Assembly (NCBI GenBank): GCA_938034705.1
Contig: CALHMG010000055.1
Coordinates: 1 to 38,373, forward strand
Length of the DNA stretch: 38,373 nt
Source of the DNA: an uncultured Gammaproteobacteria bacterium
Lineage (GTDB): Bacteria > Pseudomonadota > Gammaproteobacteria > Arenicellales > CALHMG01
Direction: 5' to 3'
Shown here: positions 8,919 to 17,672 of the stretch, piece by piece
Numbering within the stretch: the stretch's first letter is position 1
Layout of the letters: every line of letters starts with the position of its first letter
Made by a program: the position numbers and the translations under genes
The notes under the pieces: generated by a model
Databases searched by the model: none
What the model saw: only the letters and a program-made list of their open reading frames with translations
Told to the model about the DNA's origin: nothing

Positions 8919-8950
8919 CAACGCCCGCCACGTTGCAGCGACGGGCGTTG
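8919..8950. terminator. Hairpin between convergent genes
   Basis: CAACGCCCG (8919-8927) pairs perfectly with CGGGCGTTG (8942-8950) around a 14-nt loop. It sits between the cupin and the convergent metalloprotease gene. No T-tract follows on either strand, so Rho-independent function is uncertain. Confidence 0.4.
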
Positions 8951-8960
8951 CGCTTAAGCC

Positions 8961-11672
8961 TTATTGCGGCACCCACACACCACCGGTGCACAGACCCGCC
9001 TGATGCGAACCTGTCGCATCAAAATACGTGCTCGCACACGTTGCGCCTTCGGTCTGACACGCGTTGTAGCCGTAGTTTACTTCCCAGTCATACATGAAGC
9101 CGTCTGAGAAAACCGTGTTCGGACAATTGTCAGTGAGGGGCAGGTCGTAATCGTTGCCGCCGGTGTTACCGGTATTGCCCGTGTTGCCGCCGTTGGAAGC
9201 CGTCGTGTCAGTCCCGTCGACCGGGCCGACTTCAACGCCGTTGCTGTCGACGACATACATGCCGGTATTGGTCGGTGCATGGAAGGTACTGAAAGGCGTG
9301 TAGACAGGCGCCTCCATTTTCCAGGTGCCGCCGTTGCAGTACGCCGTCGTGTTGATGTCCTGGTCGCTGAACCAGATCGAAGAACACGACGTGCCTTCGG
9401 TGACACAGCGGTTTTCCATGATGACGGGCACAAAGTTCCACATGCGGTCTTCACTCAGCACGGTATTCGGACAGGCATCGGGATCCCATGTCCATACACC
9501 AAAGGTGTATGACCAGCCGGTTTCGTTACCGGCCCCGTCACGGGCCTTGACGCGAAGTTCGTAATATTCGTCCGCGGTGAGACCGTTAATGTTGTATTCA
9601 CGCGAGCTCTGCCAGCTGCTGGAAACACAGCCAGGACCGGTCAGACACTCGAAGTAGTACTCCACTCCGCTGACATCGAATGCCTTGCTCGCAGACATTG
9701 TCAGCGATGTGGTGCTCATCGGACGCGGAGTCACGTCCCATCCACCCGGGTTCGGCGCTGGTGGAGTCACGTCGTCGACGCTCGCGCCAAACGCGATTGA
9801 GCCGGTCAGATAATACTGACCCAGGCTGCCGTACGCCGGAAACGGTGCCGCTGTATTTTCTACTCCGGTCACCAGCACGTAGTACTGACCCGCAGGCAGC
9901 CAGGCTTTCACATTGCCGAACGTCAGCTGCTCGATATTCGATCCAACTATTTGAGCACCGGTTGTGTTGAGCAAACGCAATTCAAGATCGACGTTGGCTC
10001 CACCGACGCCCGCCTCGTTCATCGTGGTCACCAGGAACTCGACGCGTCCACCGGTGTGATCGAAGCCAAAAATATCTACGTCGGACTCCTGCTCAATGAC
10101 GCCCTTGTTGTCGGGAAACTGGTTGTTGGGATCGTTGAAAGCATTGGTTACGTTGACGATACCGGCCGCGTCAAACACCAGTGGTGTTGCCGTCTGCAGC
10201 GTGTTGCCATGATCGTCCGGTGCGAAGCCCATGCGTGCAGCGATCTCGGCAATGTCATCCTGAATCTCACGCCCGACCGTGCCGGACTTGAGATCGGAAC
10301 CAGGGTATTCGCCGCGGCTCCACTGCGAAAAATGCAGGTCGCCGCCGCCGCCCATGATCGGCGCCCATGAATCGGCGCCCTCGCCATGACCGTCATAGTA
10401 AGACAGGGTCTCGGTGCCCCAGTGCTCAAGGCTCAACTGGTGGCCAACCTCGTGGGAGACCGTAGACGCGGTGCGCGAATCAGAACCGATGTGATAGATA
10501 AGCGCCGGACTCAGGAATTCATGACTGGCGTTCCCAAAGTGTCCGCCATATGCGACTCCACCTGCGAAGTGAAACGGCATCAGAACGTTGTTTTCGTCCC
10601 TGTTATAAGTCACCACCGCATGGGCGACGTTGTCGGTGAAGATCACGGGAGGCTCAGTCGTCACGTTGACGTTAAACGGCGCGTAGTCCTCGGCGACCTG
10701 ACGCCAGATTGCGAAAATGCTGACCTTGTCTTCATAACTGAACGTAGATGGATCCTCATCAACGCCATAAGCCACGGTATCCAGCGGGAGCATGTCGTCT
10801 TCGCCGATCTCGTGCCAGTCGGCCGTATTCCACACTCTGTTCTCGATGATTGGCCCGGTAAAATCGATGTAGATTGTGTTGGGCGCGCCGACGCGACTGT
10901 TCAGTTTAAAAACATCGCCATTGGGCACCCCGGCGAGAAGGTCGTTGTTGCTCGCAGCCGCTACCGAGGCCGCAGCGAAATATTCTGATGTGCCGGTTGT
11001 CGATTCGACGTGCTCACGCCCGAGGTCCATCGGCGTGACGGTTTTTTCCTGAACAACCGAGATCGGCTCCATCACCGGGTCCACGAAAAGAATATCGCCG
11101 CGACTGTCTACCCGGATGACGCTTTCTCTGACTTCCGATGCGCGAAAACGCATGGTGTGCAGCGTCGTCATGGCTTTTTGTCGCAGCGGATCTGACAGCG
11201 ACTCCAGTCCTGCCCGAAGCTGTCCCAGGGGCAGGTCGGATACATCAAACGCGTTTCCGCGACCAAAGACACTGCCATCGGTTCGCCCGGACTGCTCGGC
11301 CTCGGCGAGCGTTTCGTCTGATACGGCCTTTTCTGCTGGATCAACCACCGGCGACGTTACGGCCGGGGCTTTGCCTTGCGTCTTCTTCGCGGCATCGAGA
11401 ATCGCATCACCAAACGATCGTCGCGGTTTTGCGGGTCGAGCACTCGACTCGCCAGATTGTTCCACCACAGGTTTCGCAACAGTCGGTTTTGCAGTCTGGA
11501 TGGCCGATCGTGTTGTCTGCACGTTGCCCGGCAACATGGCCTCGGACAACTGCACTTTCCCGGTCGGCTGCAGATCTGGCACCTGCGCATCGTCGAACAG
11601 AACGGGGATAGCTGCGGCGCCAACGATCAGTACGATCGATGCGGCAATGGCTGTTGACTGAAGTGGCGACAT
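8961..11672 (-). CDS. Secreted metzincin-like zinc metalloprotease, multidomain
   Basis: 903 aa from ATG 11672; an upstream in-frame extension of 38 residues looks non-coding, and the N-terminus at this start is a hydrophobic export segment (about 6-26, STAIAASIVLIVGAAAIPVL). Residues 30-260 are a hydrophilic pro-region. The catalytic domain has HEVGHQLSLEH at 407-417 (zinc ligands H407, H411, H417, base E408) and a Met-turn PIMG with M440. The usual metzincin Gly at position 414 is Ser. A PPC-like beta domain follows (about 470-620), then an FnIII-like domain (about 632-725). Two Cys-rich repeats both start CPNTV (about 735 and 850) and are joined by a Gly/Asn/Thr-rich linker. The protein is probably secreted or surface-bound. 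Substrate is unknown. Confidence 0.8.
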   Translation of the reverse strand: MSPLQSTAIAASIVLIVGAAAIPVLFDDAQVPDLQPTGKVQLSEAMLPGNVQTTRSAIQTAKPTVAKPVVEQSGESSARPAKPRRSFGDAILDAAKKTQGKAPAVTSPVVDPAEKAVSDETLAEAEQSGRTDGSVFGRGNAFDVSDLPLGQLRAGLESLSDPLRQKAMTTLHTMRFRASEVRESVIRVDSRGDILFVDPVMEPISVVQEKTVTPMDLGREHVESTTGTSEYFAAASVAAASNNDLLAGVPNGDVFKLNSRVGAPNTIYIDFTGPIIENRVWNTADWHEIGEDDMLPLDTVAYGVDEDPSTFSYEDKVSIFAIWRQVAEDYAPFNVNVTTEPPVIFTDNVAHAVVTYNRDENNVLMPFHFAGGVAYGGHFGNASHEFLSPALIYHIGSDSRTASTVSHEVGHQLSLEHWGTETLSYYDGHGEGADSWAPIMGGGGDLHFSQWSRGEYPGSDLKSGTVGREIQDDIAEIAARMGFAPDDHGNTLQTATPLVFDAAGIVNVTNAFNDPNNQFPDNKGVIEQESDVDIFGFDHTGGRVEFLVTTMNEAGVGGANVDLELRLLNTTGAQIVGSNIEQLTFGNVKAWLPAGQYYVLVTGVENTAAPFPAYGSLGQYYLTGSIAFGASVDDVTPPAPNPGGWDVTPRPMSTTSLTMSASKAFDVSGVEYYFECLTGPGCVSSSWQSSREYNINGLTADEYYELRVKARDGAGNETGWSYTFGVWTWDPDACPNTVLSEDRMWNFVPVIMENRCVTEGTSCSSIWFSDQDINTTAYCNGGTWKMEAPVYTPFSTFHAPTNTGMYVVDSNGVEVGPVDGTDTTASNGGNTGNTGNTGGNDYDLPLTDNCPNTVFSDGFMYDWEVNYGYNACQTEGATCASTYFDATGSHQAGLCTGGVWVPQ

Positions 11673-11919
11673 GGTCGATCTGCCCTTGATTTTCTGATTG
11701 GATCTCTCTGCTCCAAGACTAGGTGGGTGATTGCACATTGCACGCGAAACACCGATGATTTGAATCAAACCGAGCGACGCGCCCAAAGTTATTCATGTGC
11801 ATTTGCACGGAGAAACATTCGCGCGCCGATGCCCCAAACAGTCCAAGCCAATTACCCAGAAATCACTAACGAATGTTTCTTGATTTTTGTCCCTTCAGAC
11901 CAGCAAAGACGGAACCAAG

Positions 11920-12324
11920 ATGGCCACAATTTCAAAGCCCGATAACCCGGAATCCAATCCAAGGGTCAAAGCCGTGTTCGACGATATTCGCGCGACACGC
12001 GGAAGCGACTTCATCAACAACATCTGGCGATATCTCGCCTTTGATCCACCACTGCTCGAACAGATGTGGCAGGAGGTCAAAGACGTCATGGCAACCCCGA
12101 GTGAGCTTGATCCACTGACCAAGGAAATGATCTATATCGCAGTCTCGGTGGCAAACAGCTGCACGTACTGCACTCACTCGCACACGGCTTCGGCAAAAGC
12201 GAAAGGAATGACCGATGCCCAGCACGCAGATCTGATGCGTGTCATCACGGCCGCAGCCAAGACCAATCACCTGGTCACCTCAATGCAGGTTCCGGTGGAT
12301 CCGGAATTTGACACCGACGCCTGA
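11920..12324 (+). CDS. AhpD-like / carboxymuconolactone decarboxylase family protein
   Basis: 134 aa; ATG at 11920 is preferred over a TTG 33 bp upstream. All-helical AhpD-like fold. The signature is E69, then CTYC (C81, C84) and H88, matching the family's redox/proton-relay arrangement of Glu, CXXC and His. Members are peroxidase reductants or uncharacterised oxidoreductases. True carboxymuconolactone decarboxylases lack the CXXC, so an alkylhydroperoxidase-like redox role is more likely. The gene is divergent from the metalloprotease, with 247 bp between them, and alone in its orientation before a 160-bp gap. Confidence 0.85.
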   Translation: MATISKPDNPESNPRVKAVFDDIRATRGSDFINNIWRYLAFDPPLLEQMWQEVKDVMATPSELDPLTKEMIYIAVSVANSCTYCTHSHTASAKAKGMTDAQHADLMRVITAAAKTNHLVTSMQVPVDPEFDTDA

Positions 12325-12484
12325 GGCAGGCGATACCACTACGAGAAAGGTACGAAACACCTGATGACGCATAGAGCACAGGTGACTTGCGCAGAGCCTG
12401 TGGTACGGTTGCGCGGAACACTTCAGATTAACGCCGATCGATCCTCGTTGATGCGATCGTTACTATCAGGATTGAGGAACAAAA

Positions 12485-13036
12485 ATGTCATTGCTTAAAC
12501 GTGGCCTGAGTGGCGAACCGGTTCGTCGACTGCAGGAAGCTCTTGGAATCACTGCTGATGGTGCCTTCGGCCCCGGCACCGAGCAGGCTGTGCGCGACTA
12601 CCAGGCCGCCAACGGACTGGTCGTTGACGGAATAGCGGGCCCGGATACGTTTACGTCTCTCGGATTACATGAGCTGGTGCTGCTTCGAATCGGATCTCGT
12701 GGCGACGCAGTCAGGCGCATGCAGGAATCCCTTGGCATTGATGCCGACGGCATCTTTGGTAGCGGCACGGCTGCGGCAGTCAAAGCCTTCCAGGAAGCTA
12801 ACGGGCTCACTGGTGATGGCATGGCAGGACCGGTAACGCTCGCGGAGCTTGCGCCGTTCCAGCAAACCCATACTGTCGAAACAATCGCCGCAGCGGAACT
12901 CCCCCCGGAAATGGTCGTACCAGATCCCGAGCCGCTGCCGGAACTGAAAGGCACAGAATTTGTAAAGTCCAAGGCTGCATCGGTGCTTGCGCCGGCAAAA
13001 TCAGTCTGGAACACCGTCAAGGGATGGTTCTCCTGA
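12485..13036 (+). CDS. Peptidoglycan-binding-domain protein with two PG_binding_1 repeats
   Basis: 183 aa, ATG preceded by GAGGA. Two tandem PG_binding_1 modules (about 5-60 and 66-122) share the pattern VRRLQ/VRRMQ, DG-FG-GT, AV--[YF]Q-ANGL--DG-AG, typical of peptidoglycan-binding helical bundles. A Pro/Glu-rich linker (about 135-160) and a short basic tail ending WNTVKGWFS follow. No signal peptide or transmembrane segment is visible and there is no catalytic domain. Either it is exported by an unusual route or it acts on cytosolic or phage-like material; I cannot decide. It is followed 52 bp downstream by tusE. Confidence 0.8.
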   Translation: MSLLKRGLSGEPVRRLQEALGITADGAFGPGTEQAVRDYQAANGLVVDGIAGPDTFTSLGLHELVLLRIGSRGDAVRRMQESLGIDADGIFGSGTAAAVKAFQEANGLTGDGMAGPVTLAELAPFQQTHTVETIAAAELPPEMVVPDPEPLPELKGTEFVKSKAASVLAPAKSVWNTVKGWFS

Positions 13037-13088
13037 TCTGCTGCTAGCGGTGCCGGTCTCGCGACCGGCACCCAGGAACTAATATCCC

Positions 13089-13427
13089 ATGACTCATTTC
13101 GTTGCGTTCGACGACCGGGAAATCCCCACAGACGAAAACGGATACCTGCTTGATCCCGATAACTGGTCTGAAGAGCTGGCGCGGTTTCTTGCCGCCGCCG
13201 ACGGCATTGAGCTGTCCGAAGATCACTGGGACATCATTCGGATTTATCGTCGTTACTTTCTCGACCTGGCCGTCACACCGCCGGTACGCGTGATGATTCG
13301 GGAACTGCGCGAAAAGCAAGGACGCGAAGAAATCGACAGCCAATGGCTGCACCAGCTCTTTACCGAACCACCTGCACGCCAGGCCAGTCGCTACGGCGGC
13401 CTGCCCAAGCCCGTCAGATGTATCTAG
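13089..13427 (+). CDS. tusE: TusE/DsrC-family sulfur relay protein
   Basis: 112 aa; ATG with CAGGA upstream. The sequence shows the DsrC/TusE core (DENGYLLDPDNWSEELA near 16-32, EDHWDIIRIYRRYF near 45-58) and the C-terminal GLPKPVRCI with the single penultimate cysteine C111. DsrC proteins of sulfur oxidisers have a second Cys about ten residues upstream, which is absent here, so TusE is favoured. TusE accepts persulfide from TusBCD and passes it to MnmA for 2-thiolation of tRNA wobble uridine. The tusBCD genes are not in the window. Confidence 0.88.
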   Translation: MTHFVAFDDREIPTDENGYLLDPDNWSEELARFLAAADGIELSEDHWDIIRIYRRYFLDLAVTPPVRVMIRELREKQGREEIDSQWLHQLFTEPPARQASRYGGLPKPVRCI

Positions 13428-13525
13428 TGCGCGGGACAAACCGAGAAGCACCGAATCATCAACGACGCCTCACGATCAACGATCGTGTCGATCGCCACCG
13501 AATTCGGTCAACCCATCAGAATACG

Positions 13526-13906
13526 TCACGCGACCTGTTTGGCATCGTTCGGTGAGTACTGATGCGGAACCGGTCTACCACTCGCGTCAACGGCAACGAA
13601 CACCATTCTTTCGATTGTGATGATCGATTCCTGACTGCCTTTCTTGCGCACCTGACATTTAACCGTCAGGGATGTACGGCCAGCATCTGTAACCTCCAGA
13701 CCAAACTCAACAACGTCACCCGTTTTGGCAGGCGCCATGAAATCGATTTCTGAAATGTATTTCGTAACGAGTGTCTGATGTTTCATCTGGCAGGCGGCAT
13801 AGATCGCTGCCTCTTCATCGATCCAGCACAGGAGCTGTCCACCGAAAAGACGATTGGCAGCGTTGAGGTCATTCGGTCTGATCCAGCGACGCGTGTAGTA
13901 TTTCAT
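13526..13906 (-). CDS. Acyl-CoA thioesterase, hotdog fold (YciA-like)
   Basis: 126 aa from ATG 13906, with GGAG eight nucleotides upstream. A single hotdog domain carries NAANRLFGGQLLCWIDEEAA (about 15-34), with catalytic-type Asp30 and the FGG loop, then a central helix and a strand DFMAPAKTGDVVEFG. This is the pattern of YciA/acyl-CoA hydrolase proteins that cleave acyl-CoA esters to free acid and CoA. It is convergent with tusE across about 100 bp. Chain-length preference cannot be read. Confidence 0.85.
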   Translation of the reverse strand: MKYYTRRWIRPNDLNAANRLFGGQLLCWIDEEAAIYAACQMKHQTLVTKYISEIDFMAPAKTGDVVEFGLEVTDAGRTSLTVKCQVRKKGSQESIITIERMVFVAVDASGRPVPHQYSPNDAKQVA

Positions 13907-14420
13907 CAAAGCTTCTCCATACGGTTTGTCGACGGTGTGCCATGGGGAATACTAGTCAGTTTGATTAACGGTCTGAGTGACTTACGCGTACTAACACTGG
14001 TGAAGCATTTTCCAAACTCTCCCCAGAGGAAGGCACCAATTTGACGCGGCGATCAACGACTCGGGTTTTATCGGAACAATCGTGCACCGTCGAAGCACAC
14101 CAAGCCTGACTGACAAAATCTCTTCGCTTCACCTGTATGCGTAAAGTCGACCCTGTCCGCGCTGGCCACTGCCATAGACTCGCGGACGACGGCAGATCGC
14201 TTCAAACCGGCGGTCGTCGCACGACCGGGTGCATAAGGGAAAAGGCGCATGTTTGTGCGGGCCCTGCGCGTCAACAGGCACCCGTCGGCGCATCTTTAGT
14301 CGAATATTGCATCCCATTTTGGCGTTTTCGCTAGGCGTAACACGCAGGGCTTGCAAGAATCGAAGCACGAGCCCATATATATACCTGTATATATGAGTGT
14401 CACTGCCATGGAGGAACAAC
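13907..14420. other. Intergenic stretch without a supported gene
   Basis: About 510 bp between two starts (thioesterase on minus, ABC binding protein on plus). Only short overlapping frames without ribosome-binding sites occur, and I see no tRNA-like cloverleaf. The right end contains the AT-rich inverted repeat and probable promoter of the ABC operon. Confidence 0.6.
14351..14395 (+). promoter_or_regulatory. Probable promoter/operator of the ABC importer operon
   Basis: TTGCAA at 14351-14356 can act as -35 and the TATATAT run near 14375-14381 as -10, with 18-19 bp spacing. An inverted repeat ATATATAC / GTATATAT (14377-14384 and 14387-14394, 2-nt centre) overlaps the -10 position and ends 26 bp before the start codon. 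It could be a repressor site. Assigned by eye only. Confidence 0.45.
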
Positions 14421-15740
14421 ATGTTTCATATCCCTAACATACGCACACTGGCCGCCGCGTCTTTTTCGGCGGCTATTCTTGCAACGGGTATCAGTGCGCC
14501 CGCGCACGCCAAGGACGCGATCAAGATTGCTGTTCCGGCTTTCCTGTCCGGCGCCGCGGCTGGACCCTTTGGTGTGCCCGCCCGCAATGGCGCCGAAATG
14601 GTTATCGACGCGATCAACGCCGGAAAATTGCCGGAGCCTTACAGCGCGGCGGGCTTTGCGGGCGCCAAAGCCGAAGCAATATTCATCGATGAAGCCGGCG
14701 GCAATGCCAAACAGGTGCCCGAGTACAGGAATCTCGTGCAAAAGCGTGATGTCGATGTCATCGCAGGATATATCTCATCGGGTACGTGTGCTGCCCTCGC
14801 GCCGGTGATTGAAGAACTGCAACGCCTGACGATTTTCTCTACCTGCGGCACACCCCGCATTTTTGAAGAAGCGCCGCGTAAGTACATTTTTCGATCCATG
14901 GCTCACGCCACCGCAGACAGCGTGGCCGCCGCCCACTATGTTCGGACCATGTTCCCGGACAGCCACAGCTATACCGGCATCAATCAGAACTACGCGTGGG
15001 GCCAGGACTCATGGCGTGATTTCGATCTGACAATGCAGCAGCTCGACAGTGAAGCAAAGCCTTCGGAGAAGACACAGTTCCCGAAAATTTTTGCCGGACA
15101 GTACGGTTCTGAAATTTCGGCCATGTCGCTGGACAAGGCTGAAATGGTTCACTCCAGTTTCTGGGGTGGAGATCTCGAGAGCTTTATTTCCCAGGCAAAT
15201 ATCCGTGGCCTTTTCAAAAAGAAGAAAGCCATCCTCACGGTTGGTGGCACCGCGGCCTATCGTCTCGGCAAGAAGTTACCCGACGGCATCATATTGGGCG
15301 CTCGCGGCCCCTACGGCATTCTCGTTCGGGATCGCGACACTGCGCTGAACACCTGGTTCGTGACGACTTACAAGGATCGCTACGGCACCTATCCGTCGGG
15401 CCCTTCATACCAGTATGCCCAGGCCATCCTGACCGCCAAGTACGGCTATGACAAAGCCATGAAGGACAACGGCGGCAACTTCCCTGATCAGGACCAGGTC
15501 ATCGCCGCGATCAAAGGAGCCAAGTTCGAAAGCTTCAGCACGACCGTGGACTTTGCGCTTGCTGACGGACATCAGGCTATTACCGAGAACGTGTATGGCA
15601 TCACCAAGTACGACAGCGAAAATGGTGAGCCCGGCGTTACCGACGTGAAGTTCTTCCCGGCGGAGTGTGTGATGCCTCCAGACGGCGAAACCAGCGTTGA
15701 ATGGATCAAGGGCGGCATGAAAGGCGCCAAGTGCAACTAG
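14421..15740 (+). CDS. ABC transporter substrate-binding protein, branched-chain amino acid/amide type
   Basis: 439 aa from ATG 14421, with GGAGG ideally spaced. A Sec signal peptide covers 1-30 (Ala-rich core, AHA cleavage). The mature part begins KDAIKIAVPAFLSGAAAGPFG and continues with GAEMVIDAINAG, a type-I periplasmic-binding (Peripla_BP_6/LivJ-like) fold. It captures the solute in the periplasm for the downstream LivHMGF-type importer. Cysteines occur at CAALAP, STCGTP and near the C-terminus. A strong hairpin-T-tract lies directly after the stop, so this gene is probably expressed above the membrane components. Substrate is unknown; the co-oriented DapA-family enzyme hints at an organic acid or amino-acid derivative. 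Confidence 0.9.
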   Translation: MFHIPNIRTLAAASFSAAILATGISAPAHAKDAIKIAVPAFLSGAAAGPFGVPARNGAEMVIDAINAGKLPEPYSAAGFAGAKAEAIFIDEAGGNAKQVPEYRNLVQKRDVDVIAGYISSGTCAALAPVIEELQRLTIFSTCGTPRIFEEAPRKYIFRSMAHATADSVAAAHYVRTMFPDSHSYTGINQNYAWGQDSWRDFDLTMQQLDSEAKPSEKTQFPKIFAGQYGSEISAMSLDKAEMVHSSFWGGDLESFISQANIRGLFKKKKAILTVGGTAAYRLGKKLPDGIILGARGPYGILVRDRDTALNTWFVTTYKDRYGTYPSGPSYQYAQAILTAKYGYDKAMKDNGGNFPDQDQVIAAIKGAKFESFSTTVDFALADGHQAITENVYGITKYDSENGEPGVTDVKFFPAECVMPPDGETSVEWIKGGMKGAKCN

Positions 15741-15755
15741 TCTGATCACAAAAAA

Positions 15756-15789
15756 CGCCGTGCGGGAAACACTCGCACGGCGATTTTTT
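15756..15789 (+). terminator. Rho-independent terminator / attenuator inside the ABC operon
   Basis: CGCCGTGCG (15756-15764) and CGCACGGCG (15774-15782) form a perfect 9-bp GC-rich stem with a 9-nt loop, followed by A and six T. It lies between the binding-protein stop and the first permease start (68 bp gap). Partial read-through would give high binding protein and lower permease. Confidence 0.9.
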
Positions 15790-15807
15790 CATTGGAGCCT
15801 GTGATTC

Positions 15808-16710
15808 GTGGACTTTAATACCGCGCTGACGATTCTCATCGACGGACTGGAGTTCTCGTCGTACCTGTTTATCGTCTCGGTCGGCCTGACGCTGGTGTTT
15901 GGCGTCATGAAAATTCTGAATGTCGCCCATGCCAACTTCTACGCCTGGGGTGCCTATATGGCCGCCTGGCTGATCGGCCGCTGGACGAACATGGGGTTCT
16001 CGGAAGGCTCTACGTTCCTCATGATCGCGGTCGCAACAATTGTGGTCGGACTGGTACTCGGTTATCTCGTCGAGCGCTGCGTTCTTCGCTACATGTACGA
16101 ACGCGATGAGGTAGTCACCGTGCTCGCCACGTTTGCCCTGTTTCTGATTCTCGAAGACGCAATTCTGCTTATCTTTGGTGTAGATCCCTATTTTGCCGAT
16201 CAGCCCATGTTCGCTCTGGGCAGTATCGACATCGGTGGCATTACCCGAACCGTGTACGGGCTGACAATGATCGCGGTGGCAATCGTGGTCGGCATCGGAC
16301 TGTGGTTACTGCTCACCAAGACGACGTGGGGCCGACTGCTTATCGCGGTCATCCACGATCGCGAGATGTCCATCTCAATGGGCATAAACGTCAAACGCGT
16401 TTACATCGTCACGTTCATTCTCGGTGCGATGCTGGGTGCACTCGGTGGAGCGTACGTTGCGCCGACGATTTCCGTCGCGCCCGGTTTCGCGGTCGATGTA
16501 GTAGTGCTCAGTTTTGCGGTTGTCGCTATCGGCGGCATGGGCAGCATTCCAGGAGCCATCATCGGCGCTCTTATCGTCGGCATCGCGCGGGCTATTGCTG
16601 TACACAATTTCCCCCAGGTCGAGCTCTTTGTCGTATTCGCCGTGATGGCCATTGTTCTCGTATTCAAACCCGAGGGCTTGTTCGCGCCCGAGCGCAGCAG
16701 GAAGATCTGA
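15808..16710 (+). CDS. Branched-chain amino acid-type ABC permease (LivH-like)
   Basis: 300 aa, GTG start at 15808 with GGAG upstream. About eight hydrophobic segments span the whole protein. The LivH-type landmarks are visible: LTLVFGVMKILNVAHANFYAWGAY near 28-51 and SIPGAIIGALIVGIARA near 250-266. It forms one half of the inner-membrane channel with the next gene, separated by only 2 bp. The transported solute cannot be inferred. Confidence 0.92.
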   Translation: MDFNTALTILIDGLEFSSYLFIVSVGLTLVFGVMKILNVAHANFYAWGAYMAAWLIGRWTNMGFSEGSTFLMIAVATIVVGLVLGYLVERCVLRYMYERDEVVTVLATFALFLILEDAILLIFGVDPYFADQPMFALGSIDIGGITRTVYGLTMIAVAIVVGIGLWLLLTKTTWGRLLIAVIHDREMSISMGINVKRVYIVTFILGAMLGALGGAYVAPTISVAPGFAVDVVVLSFAVVAIGGMGSIPGAIIGALIVGIARAIAVHNFPQVELFVVFAVMAIVLVFKPEGLFAPERSRKI

Positions 16711-16712
16711 TC

Positions 16713-17672
16713 ATGAATTCCTCACGTGACTGGACCGTCCCGGGCCTGACTATCGGCCTCATAGCCGCAATCATTCTCGGCATGCTGGTGCCCGACTGGG
16801 TGCTGAGTGTGATCACAATTTCATTTGCGCGGGCACTCGCCGTCATCGGGCTACTGGTGCTGTGGCGCGCGGGTCTTGTGTCTTTCGGGCACGCTCTTTA
16901 CTACGGCTTGGGTGCCTATACCGTTGCCCTGTTGGGCAAGTACTGGGGTGTTCATGACGTAATGTTGCTGATACCGGCAGCTTTGATCGTTTCAACCGTC
17001 TGTGGATTTTTGCTCGGCTTTATTCTGCGCAAGTATCGCGAAATCTTTTTTGCGATGCTGTCACTGGCGTTTTCGATGATCCTCTATGGAATTCTGGTCA
17101 AAACCGAGTCGCTCGGAAGCACAGACGGATTCAACGTGGGCGCGCCGACCTTTTTCGGTTTCAAGTTTGAAGATGTCCAGGACAACAAGATCGCGTTTTT
17201 CAGTTTTCTGTGCGTGCTCGGCTATATCGCGGCGCTGCTGGTTCACTACTACCTGCGATCCACGCTGGGACACCTGACAACCGCCATCAGAGACAACGAG
17301 ATTCGCGTCGAGTATCTGGGATACTCGGTCGCAAAAGCGATCCACATCAAGTACACGATGTCGGCGGCCCTCGCCGGCGTTGCTGGCGCATGTCTGGCTT
17401 TGACGCTCAGCCAGGTCGACCCCGACTCCATGGTTAACTGGACCGCTTCTGGCGAACTGGTTTTTGTCACGATACTGAGCGGTACCGGCAACGTCGCCGC
17501 GCCTTTCATAGGATCGATGATTTTCGATCTGCTCAGGACCTATGCGTTTGAGTGGGCGCCTCACGCATGGCAGCTGATTGTCGGTGCTTTTCTGCTGTTG
17601 ATAATTTTCTTTTTGCCGGGCGGAGTGTGGTCGGTCATCGCAAGAATTTTTGGCGCGAGGCGTAAGCTATGA
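16713..17672 (+). CDS. Branched-chain amino acid-type ABC permease (LivM-like)
   Basis: 319 aa from ATG 16713, with an AGGAAG element upstream. Multiple membrane segments; LivM-family features include LVLWRAGLVSFGHALYYGLGAY near 45-66 and an IRDNEIRVEYLGYSV loop near 192-206, the coupling region facing the ATPase. Its stop overlaps the start of the first ATPase gene by four bases (ATGA), indicating translational coupling. Confidence 0.92.
   Translation: MNSSRDWTVPGLTIGLIAAIILGMLVPDWVLSVITISFARALAVIGLLVLWRAGLVSFGHALYYGLGAYTVALLGKYWGVHDVMLLIPAALIVSTVCGFLLGFILRKYREIFFAMLSLAFSMILYGILVKTESLGSTDGFNVGAPTFFGFKFEDVQDNKIAFFSFLCVLGYIAALLVHYYLRSTLGHLTTAIRDNEIRVEYLGYSVAKAIHIKYTMSAALAGVAGACLALTLSQVDPDSMVNWTASGELVFVTILSGTGNVAAPFIGSMIFDLLRTYAFEWAPHAWQLIVGAFLLLIIFFLPGGVWSVIARIFGARRKL

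Noticed and set aside
13907-14420. tRNA or other structured RNA gene
   Set aside because: No cloverleaf, no T-loop-like sequence and no terminator in this stretch; only the promoter-proximal palindrome stands out.
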